This document shows, one piece after another, positions 1 through 8,923 of a stretch of DNA of 9,980 bases. Origin of the DNA: Acidobacteriota bacterium (lineage in GTDB: Bacteria > Acidobacteriota > Vicinamibacteria > Vicinamibacterales > 2-12-FULL-66-21); the NCBI GenBank assembly GCA_020200195.1, contig JAIVJE010000009.1:1-9980 (forward strand), written 5' to 3'. The translations under genes and the position numbers were made by a program. Each line of letters starts with the position of its first letter. The first letter of the stretch is position 1. Below the pieces are notes generated by a model. That model had not been told where the DNA came from and searched no databases. It saw nothing but the letters and a program-made list of their open reading frames with translations.

Positions 1-27
1 ATCCAGGTCTAGGTCATTTTGTTTTTC

Positions 28-34
28 AGGAGGA
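28..34 (+). promoter_or_regulatory. Shine-Dalgarno sequence of the TonB-dependent receptor gene
   Basis: AGGAGGA lies 10 nt before the ATG at 45 and is a near-perfect match to the 16S anti-Shine-Dalgarno. It fixes the start of the receptor gene and is the only strong ribosome binding site seen upstream of any gene here. The remaining upstream bases (1-27) are too few to identify a promoter. Confidence 0.85.
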
Positions 35-44
35 TAAACCAGCA

Positions 45-3000
45 ATGCGTCTACGCACATTCGCCGCACTGATAGTCGCGCTGCTCCTCGCGTCGCCGCT
101 GGCTGCGCAGGAACAGACCGGCCGGATCGAGGGCGTCGTCAAGGACAGTACCGGGGCGGTGCTGCCCGGAGTCAAGGTGGAGATTCGGAGCTCGACCAGC
201 GGGAATCTGGCGGGCACGGTCGTCAGCGCCGAGTCTGGAGCGTACCGATTCATCGGATTGCTGCCGGGCACGTACGAAATTACGGCCACTCTCACAGGCT
301 TCACTGCTGGCAAGTTCAGCAACATCGACCTGAGGTTGGGGCAGGTGCTCACGATCGACCCCGTGCTGAAAGTCGCCGGCCAGACGGAGACGATCCAAGT
401 CACGGCCGAGTCGCCGCTCATCGACATCAAGCAGAGCGCCAAGGGCTTCAGCATCAGTGCCGAGCAGCTCGCACGGCTGCCTCGCGGTCGCGATTTCACG
501 ACGCTCGTGACCCAAGCGCCCGGCGCGAATTTCGAGAACCGTCAGAATGGAATCACCATTGATGGTGCGGCGGCTGCCGAGAATCGATTCATCGTCGATG
601 GCGTCGAGACAACCAACCCGGAGAACGGTCTCCAAGGCAAACGACTGATCACGGATTTCGTCAGTGAGCTCCAGGTCAAGTCCTCCGGATACGCGGCCGA
701 ATTCGGCGGAGCGGTCGGCGGCGTCATCAATGTCGTGACCAAGACGGGGACGAACCAATATCGGGGTGACTTCGGCTTCTATTACACAGATGACTTCACG
801 AATGGGACAGCGAGCACCAATCCTCGCCGCGCGCTGCGGTTGACGCCCACGGACACTACCGTGGACGAGTACGTCACGTTCCCTGCGGACGAGTACAAGC
901 AGTGGGACCCCGGCTTCTCCGTGGGCGGGCCGATCCTCAGGGACCGGCTGTGGTTCTTCGGCGGGTACCAGCCCACCTGGTCAACGCAGACACGGACGGC
1001 AAACCTCAGCGATTCCACCACGGTTACTAAGGAAAACGACTTCAAGCGACACCATGCCACGGCGAATCTGAGCGGCCTGCTGACCAATAGCACCAAATTC
1101 AAGCTCGCCTACAACCAAAGCAGCAGTACCGACAAAGGCGTCTTGCCAGGCCAGAGCTTGTCGAACGAGCGGGGGTCGAGCTCGCCCTTCACGGTGTTCG
1201 ACACCGACACCGTGAGCCCGAACTGGGCGTTGTCGGGCAACATCGACTTTGTCGCGTCCAACAACTTCTTCATCGGCGCCCGGGGTGGATACTATTTGCA
1301 GGATCAGTACACCAATGGCATCCCGGTTGGCCCGAATTTCATCTACCAGACGTCGAACATTGGTCTGGCCGATGTGCCCACGCAATTCCAGAACGTCACT
1401 GGGTTTCGCACTTTCGGCACGAACTTCGCCATCGGCGAGAATAAATACGGGCGCGTCAATGCCACGGTCGACGCCACGTATTACGCGAACTTTGGCGGGC
1501 AGCACACGTTCAAGGGTGGCATTCAGGCCGACAGGCTTGCGAACTCGGTAGACGAGGGGGAAACCGGTAATCGAGTCCTGCTCTTCTGGAACCGGTCGTT
1601 CCAGAGCCAGCGCGGCCCGTTCGGGTACTACCGAGTCCGCAGCAACGCGGTGGATATCAAGCGGGGGTTCATCACCCAGGGCGAGATCAGCAACACGAAC
1701 GTCGGCTTGTTCATTCAGGACGCGTGGACGATAAATGATCGGCTGACGCTGAACCTCGGCATCCGGGGCGAGACAGAGAGCGTACCGAACTACACGACCG
1801 CGCAGGGGAGCTCTGACGTCGCCGTCGAGTGGGGGTTCAAAGACAAGCTCGCGCCGCGGGTAGGTTTCGCTTGGGATGTTACGGGCAACGGAAAGAACAA
1901 GCTGTATGGCAATTGGGGTGTGTTCTACGACACGTTCAAGTTGGAACTCCCGCGCGGGTCGTTCGGCGGCGACAAGTGGCTCGAGTATTGGTTTACGCTG
2001 GAGCGGCCGGACTACGCGAATCTGATCTCGAACCCGAATTGTCCACCGGCGTGTGACGGCAAGTTGATTCTGGGACCGGTCGACTTCCGGCATCCTTCGA
2101 ACAGTCCCGAGGACAACCTGCTCGATCCCGATATCGATCCGTACAGGCTACAGGAGGCGTCGATCGGTTTCGACCGCGAGCTGAGTTCCCGGATGTCGGT
2201 CGGCGTGCGCTACATTCACAAGCAGGTCGACAAGGCCATCGAAGACGTCGGCACGCTGGACGACGACCAGAACGAAATCTACTACATCGGCAACCCCGGA
2301 TACGGCGTTACGGCCCAGCAAGTCTCTCCTCAGGGCCTGCTCATCGCAGTACCGAAGGCAAAGCGCGACTACGATGGCGTCGAGTTCCTCTTCGACAAGC
2401 GGCTTGCGAACCGGTGGTCGCTCCGTGTCAGCTATCTCTGGAGCCGCCTGTGGGGTAACTACTCCGGCTTGACGCAATCGGACGAGGCGGCTGGCTATGG
2501 GTTCCGGAGCAGTCCGAACGTGGGTCGCAATTTCGACAATATCCTGATGACGTATGGACAGGACGGCAAGCCCGTATACGGCCGACTTGGCACCGACCGT
2601 CCGCATCAGGTCAAGACACAGTTCGCCTACGACGTCCCGATTGGCACGACGGTGGGAGTCAACTACCGGATCGGCAGCGGCGTGCCGGTGACGCGCGAAG
2701 CAGCTGCGATCGAGGGGAACAACTTCCCGATTCAGTACCGCGGCCGGCTGAGCGACGGCCGGACCGACCCGCTGAGCCAAGCCGACTTGTTCCTGCAGCA
2801 CGAGTTCAAGCTGGGTGGCGGATCACGGATCCAACTGACTGCAACGCTCAACAACCTGTTCGATCAGGAGACCGAGATCAACCGGTTCTTCCGCGAGCTC
2901 TCGGCCTCGTCCGGGGCTGCCGTGAACTTCAACGACGCGGATTTCTTCGCTGGGCGCGTCAACTTCGACCAGGAGATCGCACGACTTGGCGACCCGCGCA

Positions 3001-3083
3001 TTGTGCGAGACCCGAGGTTCCTGAAGAGCGACGCATTCCAGGGGGCGCGCGAAATCCGCTTCGGCGTGAAGTTCCTGTTCTAA
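45..3083 (+). CDS. TonB-dependent receptor, Oar-like, with N-terminal carboxypeptidase-regulatory domain
   Basis: Complete 1012-residue outer-membrane receptor. Residues 1-21 form a signal peptide (basic MRLR start, hydrophobic core, probable cleavage after LAA). Residues about 26-110 form a carboxypeptidase-regulatory-like (transthyretin-like) beta-sandwich, with GRIEGVVKDSTGAVLPGV and a later YRFIGLLPGTYEI segment. A TonB-box-like ETIQVTA (115-121) precedes the plug, which runs to about 236 and contains RFIVDGVETTNP and GGAVGGVINVVTKTG. The remaining ~770 residues are a beta-barrel rich in aromatic, alternating segments, ending in a terminal Phe (VKFLF), the usual barrel-assembly signature. 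A close Cys pair (C666, C670) probably lies in an extracellular loop. Such receptors import bulky substrates such as glycans or peptides using TonB energy, or act in protein export like Oar. The substrate cannot be inferred. The next gene is a secreted TPR protein, and this pairing may be functional. Confidence 0.95.
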   Translation: MRLRTFAALIVALLLASPLAAQEQTGRIEGVVKDSTGAVLPGVKVEIRSSTSGNLAGTVVSAESGAYRFIGLLPGTYEITATLTGFTAGKFSNIDLRLGQVLTIDPVLKVAGQTETIQVTAESPLIDIKQSAKGFSISAEQLARLPRGRDFTTLVTQAPGANFENRQNGITIDGAAAAENRFIVDGVETTNPENGLQGKRLITDFVSELQVKSSGYAAEFGGAVGGVINVVTKTGTNQYRGDFGFYYTDDFTNGTASTNPRRALRLTPTDTTVDEYVTFPADEYKQWDPGFSVGGPILRDRLWFFGGYQPTWSTQTRTANLSDSTTVTKENDFKRHHATANLSGLLTNSTKFKLAYNQSSSTDKGVLPGQSLSNERGSSSPFTVFDTDTVSPNWALSGNIDFVASNNFFIGARGGYYLQDQYTNGIPVGPNFIYQTSNIGLADVPTQFQNVTGFRTFGTNFAIGENKYGRVNATVDATYYANFGGQHTFKGGIQADRLANSVDEGETGNRVLLFWNRSFQSQRGPFGYYRVRSNAVDIKRGFITQGEISNTNVGLFIQDAWTINDRLTLNLGIRGETESVPNYTTAQGSSDVAVEWGFKDKLAPRVGFAWDVTGNGKNKLYGNWGVFYDTFKLELPRGSFGGDKWLEYWFTLERPDYANLISNPNCPPACDGKLILGPVDFRHPSNSPEDNLLDPDIDPYRLQEASIGFDRELSSRMSVGVRYIHKQVDKAIEDVGTLDDDQNEIYYIGNPGYGVTAQQVSPQGLLIAVPKAKRDYDGVEFLFDKRLANRWSLRVSYLWSRLWGNYSGLTQSDEAAGYGFRSSPNVGRNFDNILMTYGQDGKPVYGRLGTDRPHQVKTQFAYDVPIGTTVGVNYRIGSGVPVTREAAAIEGNNFPIQYRGRLSDGRTDPLSQADLFLQHEFKLGGGSRIQLTATLNNLFDQETEINRFFRELSASSGAAVNFNDADFFAGRVNFDQEIARLGDPRIVRDPRFLKSDAFQGAREIRFGVKFLF

Positions 3084-3093
3084 CTGCAAGAAT

Positions 3094-3142
3094 GGCTGTG
3101 GGGGTGTGCGGTCTGACCGGCACTCCCACGGCCGGCCTTTTT
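3094..3142 (+). terminator. Probable Rho-independent terminator after the receptor gene
   Basis: The arms 3094-3106 (GGCTGTGGGGGTG) and 3121-3133 (CACTCCCACGGCC) pair over 13 bp, with two G-T wobbles. A second small stem sits in the loop (CGGT 3109-3112 with ACCG 3116-3119). A T5 run (3138-3142) follows four bases (GGCC) after the stem. The element starts 10 bases past the receptor stop codon. The four-base gap before the T run is slightly atypical. It would end or attenuate receptor transcription before the TPR gene. Confidence 0.65.
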
Positions 3143-3148
3143 CCTGCC

Positions 3149-3961
3149 ATGCGAGGCTTCGCGATCGTCGGCGCCGCCTGCATCGTCGCGTGCTGGCTCT
3201 CCCCACATTCAGCCGCGGCACGGGTCGTAGTGCCGTCGTCAGGGCAGCAGAGCGTAGAGCTCCCCGATCCGCGCGCCCGTGAGGAGGCGAACAGGCATCA
3301 CCGACAGGGATGGCAGTATCTCTCCGTGGAGGCATGGGAGAACGCGCGCGACGAGTTCCTGAAGGCCATCCGCATCGTCAAAGTTTTCCCCAACGCATAC
3401 TACGGACTCGGAAAAGCTCATATGGGTCTTCGGGCGTACGAGAAGGCCGCCGAGGCATTCTCGATGTGCCGCGACCAGTACACGATGCTAGTCGGCTCTG
3501 AATTCACTCGACAGCTCGCATCCAGGCAGCACCGCCAGGATCAGATCCAGGAGCTTCGCGACATCATCCGCGAATTGCAAAATTCGCGAGCGAACCAAAA
3601 CAGGGCGGCCCAGGGTATGCCCCAGAGCCGTCAGGTGAGAGATCTTCAAGGGTACCTGCGACAGATTGATGATTTTGAACGATCGGGCCGTTCGTTGACA
3701 CCAGAGATGTCGGTGCCAGCCGAAGTCTATTTGTCTCTGGGAAGCGCTTTATTCCGGTCGAGCAAGCTGAAAGAGGCCGAGGCCGAGTACCGCAATGCCG
3801 TCAAGGCCAAGCCGGATTTTGGCGAGGCGTACAACAATCTGGCTGTCGTGTGCCTGCTCATGGGGCGCGCCCGCGAGGCCGACGATTTCGTGAAGAAGGC
3901 TGAGAAATCTGGTTTCAGGGTGAACCCACAGCTGAAGGACCAGATCAGAGCCAAGTCATAG
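3149..3961 (+). CDS. Secreted or membrane-anchored tetratricopeptide repeat protein
   Basis: 270 residues from the ATG at 3149. An in-frame ATG at 3092 would add 19 residues, but those codons coincide with the terminator hairpin and do not look like protein, whereas 3149 opens a signal sequence directly (MRGFAIVGAACIVACWL, then SAAA). IVAC at 12-15 matches a lipobox, so it could be a lipoprotein; cleavage after SAAA is the alternative. Neither start has a clear Shine-Dalgarno sequence. TPR-like helical pairs lie at about 49-112 (GWQYLSVEAWENARDEFLKAI, then NAYYGLGKAHMGLRAYEKA) and about 192-260 (VYLSLGSALFRSSKLKEAEAEY, then AYNNLAVVCLLMGRAREA). They are separated by a charged, probably coiled-coil stretch around 125-152. 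TPRs bind peptides or partner proteins. The position behind a TonB-dependent receptor suggests, without proving, an envelope role linked to it. Confidence 0.85.
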   Translation: MRGFAIVGAACIVACWLSPHSAAARVVVPSSGQQSVELPDPRAREEANRHHRQGWQYLSVEAWENARDEFLKAIRIVKVFPNAYYGLGKAHMGLRAYEKAAEAFSMCRDQYTMLVGSEFTRQLASRQHRQDQIQELRDIIRELQNSRANQNRAAQGMPQSRQVRDLQGYLRQIDDFERSGRSLTPEMSVPAEVYLSLGSALFRSSKLKEAEAEYRNAVKAKPDFGEAYNNLAVVCLLMGRAREADDFVKKAEKSGFRVNPQLKDQIRAKS

Positions 3962-4217
3962 CGGAGCGCGGCGGTCGATATCCACGCGTTGTCTCCAGTA
4001 ACCTTTGACCCGCGGACTCCGGCCGCTGGTTTTCTTCCTTAACGCTCTATCGATGGACGCAGACACGGTCACCGCGTACGTGTCGCTTTCGCTCGGCAGC
4101 GCGCTGCGATCCGTCCCCAACTGCCATCCGCTTGACTACACCCGCAGGACGATCGGATCGTCGTCGTTGACCAACGCGAATCGTCAGGCTCCGGGGGACA
4201 GGGGCCCCCGGATAAGA
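3962..4217. other. Spacer without a recognisable gene
   Basis: 256 bp between the TPR stop and the Uma2 remnant. The plus-strand reading frame opening at 4005 and the minus-strand frame at 4047-4331 give composition-driven sequence with no family resemblance. A short GCGG/CCGC stem (4012-4015 with 4023-4026) followed by TGGTTTTCTT could be a weak terminator for the TPR gene, but four base pairs are not convincing. No sigma-70-like promoter stands out. Confidence 0.5.
4191..4211 (+). other. GC-only 7-bp hairpin just before the Uma2 start
   Basis: CCGGGGG (4191-4197) and CCCCCGG (4205-4211) are perfect inverted repeats around a 7-nt loop (ACAGGGG). The hairpin ends 6 nt before the ATG at 4218, where a Shine-Dalgarno sequence would be expected and none is present. 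No T tract follows, so it is not an intrinsic terminator. It could hinder ribosome access, or it may be incidental in GC-rich DNA. Confidence 0.45.
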
Positions 4218-4768
4218 ATGGATGCCACGAAGATCACCCTTGATGCGTATTTCGATCTGCCGGAGACCAGCCACCCGATGGAGCTCCTGTACGGGATCGT
4301 GCACGAGCCGCCGGCGCCAAATTACGTCCATCAGTCGGTCGTCACGCGACTGACCACGTCGTCGATCGGCACGTCCGCCGCAACCGGCTTGGCCGTGTCT
4401 GTGTGTCGCCAGTTGACGTCGTCTTCGATGAAGCTGCCGCGCTGGTGCTGCAGCCGGACGTCATCTTCATCTCGGGCGCGCGGCTGAGCATCATCGGCGA
4501 TCGCGTCTGGGGTCCGCCCGATATGACGATGGAGGTCCTCTCACCGGGAACCGCTCGGCGCGATCGAACGTTGAAGATTGACTGCTACCGCCGGTATGGC
4601 GTTCGGGAATCCTGGCTGCTCGATCCCGTGGCTCGCGCGGTGGAAGTCTTCGCGTTCGATCGCCAGCCTCTCCCGCTTTCACCGGAGAGGTTCGAAGGCG
4701 CCTCGCTCGTTCGATCTCGCGTCCTGCCTCGTCTCCGGCTGCGCGTGAGCTCGTTATTCGAGGTCTGA
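4218..4768 (+). pseudogene. Uma2 family (DUF820) endonuclease-like protein, frameshifted
   Basis: Two reading frames together make one Uma2-like protein of about 183 residues, the usual family length. The first frame, from ATG 4218, gives MDATKITLDAYFDLPE, then MELLYGIVHEPPAPNYVHQSV, then VVTRL. Near 4350 the homology moves to another frame: DRHVRRNRLGRV, then SPVDVVFDEAA, QPDVIFISGARLSIIGDRV, PPDMTMEVLSPGTARRDRTLK and GVRESWLLDP, ending at 4768. A loss of one base between about 4345 and 4357 explains it. The Asp, Glu and Lys expected of the PD-(D/E)XK-like core (QPD, EVLSP, DRTLK) are all in the downstream frame. Read on its own, the first frame continues to 4487 as unrelated sequence. A GTG at 4403 could start a ~121-residue fragment but has no ribosome binding site. 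Uma2 proteins are abundant in Cyanobacteria and other environmental bacteria and mostly uncharacterised. A sequencing or assembly error is the main alternative to real decay. Confidence 0.8.
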
Positions 4769-4773
4769 ACTGC

Positions 4774-4821
4774 GATCAACGCGTCAGTTGGTCCGTCGAT
4801 CGGTCGATCCGTTGATCGATT
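4774..4821. repeat. 8-bp-period degenerate tandem repeat, six units
   Basis: Six consecutive 8-bp blocks start at 4774, 4782, 4790, 4798, 4806 and 4814. The last three are GATCGGTC, GATCCGTT and GATCGATT; the first three are more diverged (GATCAACG, CGTCAGTT, GGTCCGTC). All six have TC at positions 3-4, and four have GATC. The array covers the stop codon and the last ~15 codons of the kinase gene and abuts the end of the convergent Uma2 remnant. GATCAACG (4774-4781) and CGTTGATC (4810-4817) are also exact inverted repeats. Confidence 0.65.
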
Positions 4822-6896
4822 GAAGCTTGTGCGCCAGCATGGGCCGGCAGCGTCAGCCGGAAGCACGCGCCTGGGCCGTCGCCGCACAGCTCGAGCGAGC
4901 CGCCGTGCGCCGCGGCGATGCCGTGCGAAATCGACAGGCCGAGACCCGTCCCCTCGCCGACTTCCTTGGTCGTGAAGAACGGTTCGAAGATCCGGCCCCT
5001 GACTTCGGTCGGGATTCCCGGGCCGTCGTCTTCGAGTTGAAGGACCTGTTGGCCGGTGGCAGCGGCGAACGTGCTGATCGTGATCGTGCCGCGTCCGGAG
5101 TCGCCGTTGATCGCGTGCTCCGCGTTCAGCAGGAGGTTCATGATCACCTGCTGTACCTCGTCGCGATTCACGAGCACGGGCAGCGGCGTCTGATGGGAGC
5201 GCAGTAACACGATGATGTCGCGCTGCTGCAAGTGGTATCGCCTCAGCTCCACCACGGTTTTCACGATCTCGTTCAGATCGGCGGCTACGCGGTTCGGCGT
5301 GCTGCGCCGCACGAACGACAGGAGGTTGCGGACGATCTGGCCGGCGCGCGCCGCCTCGCGCCCGAGGAGCTCCAGGTCTCGACGGGTGGACGGGTCGGTG
5401 GGACTGTCCATCATCAATTCGACGCAGCCGACAATGGTCTGTAGCGGATTGTTGATCTCGTGAGCGACGCCGGCGACGACCTCTCCCATCGCGGAGAGCC
5501 GCTCGCTCTGTACGAGCTGGTCGCGCAACCGCAACTCGTCGGTGATGTCCCGCTCGACGCCGACGAAATAGGTGATCCGCTCGTCCGCATCCTTCAGCGG
5601 CACGACGGTGCAGGAAACGGGGAACGTGGATCCGTCGCGGCGGCGGCGGACGATCGTGCCACGCCAGACGCCATGTTCGGCGGCGGCGGCCGAAATATGA
5701 AGGCCGAGCTTTTCAAAACCGCGTTCCATCAAGTCCGTGAACGACAGTGACGTCAACTCGCTGCGTGAATAGCCCATGATCCGAAGGAACGAATCGTTCG
5801 CATGCGCGAACTGGCCGTCCGCCCGCGTAATCAGAATCAGATCTTTCGTCTGCTCGGTGGCGGCCGCGAGCAGCTTCAGGCGCGCATCGGCACGCTGGAG
5901 CTCGCCGCCTTGGGCGACGAGCCGCAGCGTCAGCAGTCCCAATCCGCCGACGGTGAGCAGGCTCGTGACGAGCATGCGCACGGAATCCCCCGTGGGGTCG
6001 GCCGGTCGTGCAAACAGCCACCCGTAGCCGATGAGCGGAATCAGGAAGACCGGGACGGCCGCCAACAACACCGGAGCCGCCGGAGCGGGCATTTCGATCG
6101 GCTGGTCCTCGCGCGAGGAGGGGGGCGCCGTGATCGCGGCCCAGGCGTAACACAGTGCCGGCGCGATCCAGGTGAGGTCATACAACGAACCGGACTGGTA
6201 CTCGCCGCGCTCAATCGCGATGTTCACCGCGAACCGGCCGACGAACCCGAAGCCGGCACCGAGCGCCAATCGGATGTAGGTCCGGCCCCAAGGCGTGTCG
6301 CGGGCGATCCAGGCCGCCCCTACGGTGCCGAGCAGCAGCAGCAGGCGATTGGTCTGTGCGAGCGTGAGCAACGTGTCCTGAACCGGAGCGCTGCCCGGCA
6401 CGACCACCGGGATCATCACGAAATAGGTGTAGATGAAACCGGCCAGCAGCCCGTAGCTGGCAAGATCGACGCTGACGGTCGGTGCCGCTTCGGATCGGGT
6501 TCCGAGGTGGGGCCGCGCGAGGAGCGCAATCAGCGGGCAGGTACCGCCGCACAGGCTGAAGAGCGTGTGCCACTGGAGCCAGGACGGCTGCTTCAGAACG
6601 ATTTCGCCGAATGCCCAGCCGAGGTGCCCGACGACCCACAGGGCCATGCCGATCGCCAGCACATCCCAGAACAGTCGCTGGCATCCCACCCATTCGCGCC
6701 GGCGAATGAAGACGATGACGCTGACGGCGAGCGGCGGCAGGACCAGTCCGCTGTTACCGAACAGGGCGAGGGCAAGCGGGTGCCCGCTGAGCGCCCAGCC
6801 GCCCACCGCGTACAGAATGAGATAGGCCAGGCCAATCGAGGTATAGGCCATGTTTGGTGCTGGCCGAGCGCTGGGGGTGTAGACCTCGGCGTCCAC
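4776..6896 (-). CDS. Membrane-bound PAS domain sensor histidine kinase
   Basis: 706 residues from a GTG start. ATG 6851 (residue 16) is an alternative; neither has a Shine-Dalgarno sequence. Residues ~17-328 contain about ten hydrophobic segments, forming a large polytopic sensor region I cannot assign to a named domain. A PAS domain with PAC tail spans ~340-453 (ANDSFLRIMGYSRSEL, then RRRDGSTFPVSCTVVPL and YFVGVERDITD). The HisKA domain has the H-box GVAHEINNPLQTI with phospho-acceptor H479. The HATPase domain shows the N box NLLLNAEHAI (N591), EDDGPGIP (622-628), the F box FEPFFTTK (637-644) and GTGLGLS (649-655). It should therefore be an active autokinase of the NtrB-like class. It has no receiver domain and no adjacent response regulator, so its partner lies elsewhere. 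It starts 49 bp after the aldehyde dehydrogenase stop on the same strand. The last residues (ASIDQRIDRSTDQLTR) are encoded by the 8-bp array and lie outside the catalytic domain. Confidence 0.93.
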   Translation of the reverse strand: MDAEVYTPSARPAPNMAYTSIGLAYLILYAVGGWALSGHPLALALFGNSGLVLPPLAVSVIVFIRRREWVGCQRLFWDVLAIGMALWVVGHLGWAFGEIVLKQPSWLQWHTLFSLCGGTCPLIALLARPHLGTRSEAAPTVSVDLASYGLLAGFIYTYFVMIPVVVPGSAPVQDTLLTLAQTNRLLLLLGTVGAAWIARDTPWGRTYIRLALGAGFGFVGRFAVNIAIERGEYQSGSLYDLTWIAPALCYAWAAITAPPSSREDQPIEMPAPAAPVLLAAVPVFLIPLIGYGWLFARPADPTGDSVRMLVTSLLTVGGLGLLTLRLVAQGGELQRADARLKLLAAATEQTKDLILITRADGQFAHANDSFLRIMGYSRSELTSLSFTDLMERGFEKLGLHISAAAAEHGVWRGTIVRRRRDGSTFPVSCTVVPLKDADERITYFVGVERDITDELRLRDQLVQSERLSAMGEVVAGVAHEINNPLQTIVGCVELMMDSPTDPSTRRDLELLGREAARAGQIVRNLLSFVRRSTPNRVAADLNEIVKTVVELRRYHLQQRDIIVLLRSHQTPLPVLVNRDEVQQVIMNLLLNAEHAINGDSGRGTITISTFAAATGQQVLQLEDDGPGIPTEVRGRIFEPFFTTKEVGEGTGLGLSISHGIAAAHGGSLELCGDGPGACFRLTLPAHAGAQASIDQRIDRSTDQLTR

Positions 6897-6903
6897 TAAT
6901 TAG

Positions 6904-6919
6904 AAGTGTAGAAACACTT
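6904..6919. promoter_or_regulatory. Perfect 6-bp dyad upstream of the kinase gene, possible operator
   Basis: AAGTGT (6904-6909) and ACACTT (6914-6919) are exact inverted repeats around AGAA. The dyad begins 7 bp before the kinase GTG, in the 49-bp aldehyde dehydrogenase-kinase spacer. On the minus strand the sequence TGCTAAAGT overlaps its upstream edge and resembles an extended -10 element (TG, one base, then 4 of 6 bases), but the -35 region is poor. The site could be a repressor operator or an mRNA hairpin. No regulator can be named. Confidence 0.4.
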
Positions 6920-6945
6920 TAGCACGATTCGCCAGGATTCGGAAG

Positions 6946-8454
<1,509 letters not shown>

Positions 8455-8472
8455 AACGGAACATTGTACAAA

Positions 8473-8493
8473 GGGAAAAGGGAAAAGGGAGGG
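8473..8493 (+). repeat. G3/A4 short tandem repeat with G-quadruplex pattern
   Basis: The plus strand reads as four G3 runs separated by A4, A4 and a single A, which satisfies the G3 N1-7 quadruplex pattern. It lies in the 42-bp spacer between the pilZ stop and the aldehyde dehydrogenase start. Those genes are read from the minus strand, so the G-rich strand is the template and the mRNA carries the C/U-rich complement. An 8-bp palindrome, TTGTACAA (8464-8471), lies beside it. Confidence 0.75.
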
Positions 8494-8496
8494 TGC

Positions 8497-8877
8497 TTAC
8501 AGGCTGTCGTCGGCGATTTCGGCATCGATGATCGGCTGCGGCTCGCGAGACCGTCTAAGGGCCTCCAGAAACTCGGCGATAGCGGCCGACACGTGTTCTG
8601 AGGGCTCGATGAACTCGACTCCCGTGCGGTACAGGACGATGCCGTCCTTCAACTCGCCGATGTGGCAGTGCGCGATCCGCCCCTTGACCACCACCGAGTG
8701 TTCGCCAAGCGATAACCGGAAATCGTGGAGAGAGTCGAGCTGCAGAGCGAACGGTGTTTCGACCTGCGAACCGCCCTGGCTGACATCGAGGATAGTCATG
8801 GGCTGGAAGACCTTTACCTCCCCCTGCAACTGCCCGGGGACCGGCACACGCTCCTTGTCCCGTTTGTCCGGGGTCAT
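8497..8877 (-). CDS. PilZ domain protein, probable c-di-GMP receptor
   Basis: 126 residues from the ATG at 8877. The protein is essentially a single PilZ beta-barrel. The N-terminal RxxxR motif is present (R6 and R10 in DKRDKERVPV, preceding the barrel), as is the (D/N)xSxxG motif in ILDVSQGGSQV, so both c-di-GMP contact motifs are intact. A RIAHC and YRTGVEFIE pattern typical of PilZ strands follows, then a short helix (AAIAEFLEALRRS) and an acidic tail. The frame stays open to a GTG at 8988, but those 37 extra codons run through the 14-bp tandem array, so the shorter start is preferred. An AGG directly before the ATG is at best a poor Shine-Dalgarno sequence, and a TTG at 8898 is another possibility. 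It presumably alters the activity or position of a partner in response to c-di-GMP. No motility or cellulose gene is nearby to suggest the output. Confidence 0.85.
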   Translation of the reverse strand: MTPDKRDKERVPVPGQLQGEVKVFQPMTILDVSQGGSQVETPFALQLDSLHDFRLSLGEHSVVVKGRIAHCHIGELKDGIVLYRTGVEFIEPSEHVSAAIAEFLEALRRSREPQPIIDAEIADDSL

Positions 8878-8923
8878 CCTGACAAGTATCGGCGCCAATC
8901 CAACCGGCCTGCAGTCGGCCTCA

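Noticed and set aside
981..2093. 370-codon minus-strand open frame inside the receptor gene
   Set aside because: It is antisense to continuous beta-barrel coding sequence and has no family resemblance or ribosome binding site.
4005..4217. Coding sequence upstream of and in frame with the Uma2 start
   Set aside because: The Uma2 family resemblance begins at the ATG at 4218; the upstream codons look random and include the GC hairpin.
4340..4360. Programmed ribosomal frameshift in the Uma2 gene
   Set aside because: No slippery heptamer or downstream pseudoknot is visible, and Uma2 genes are not known to use frameshifting; a plain indel is simpler.
4774..4817. Bidirectional terminator between the convergent kinase and Uma2 genes
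   Set aside because: The 8-bp inverted repeat has a 28-nt loop and no T tract on either side; the tandem repeat explains it better.
5802..6899. 365-codon plus-strand open frame opposite the kinase
   Set aside because: It is a low-complexity Arg/Gln/Asp-rich translation antisense to a clear histidine kinase; a shadow frame.
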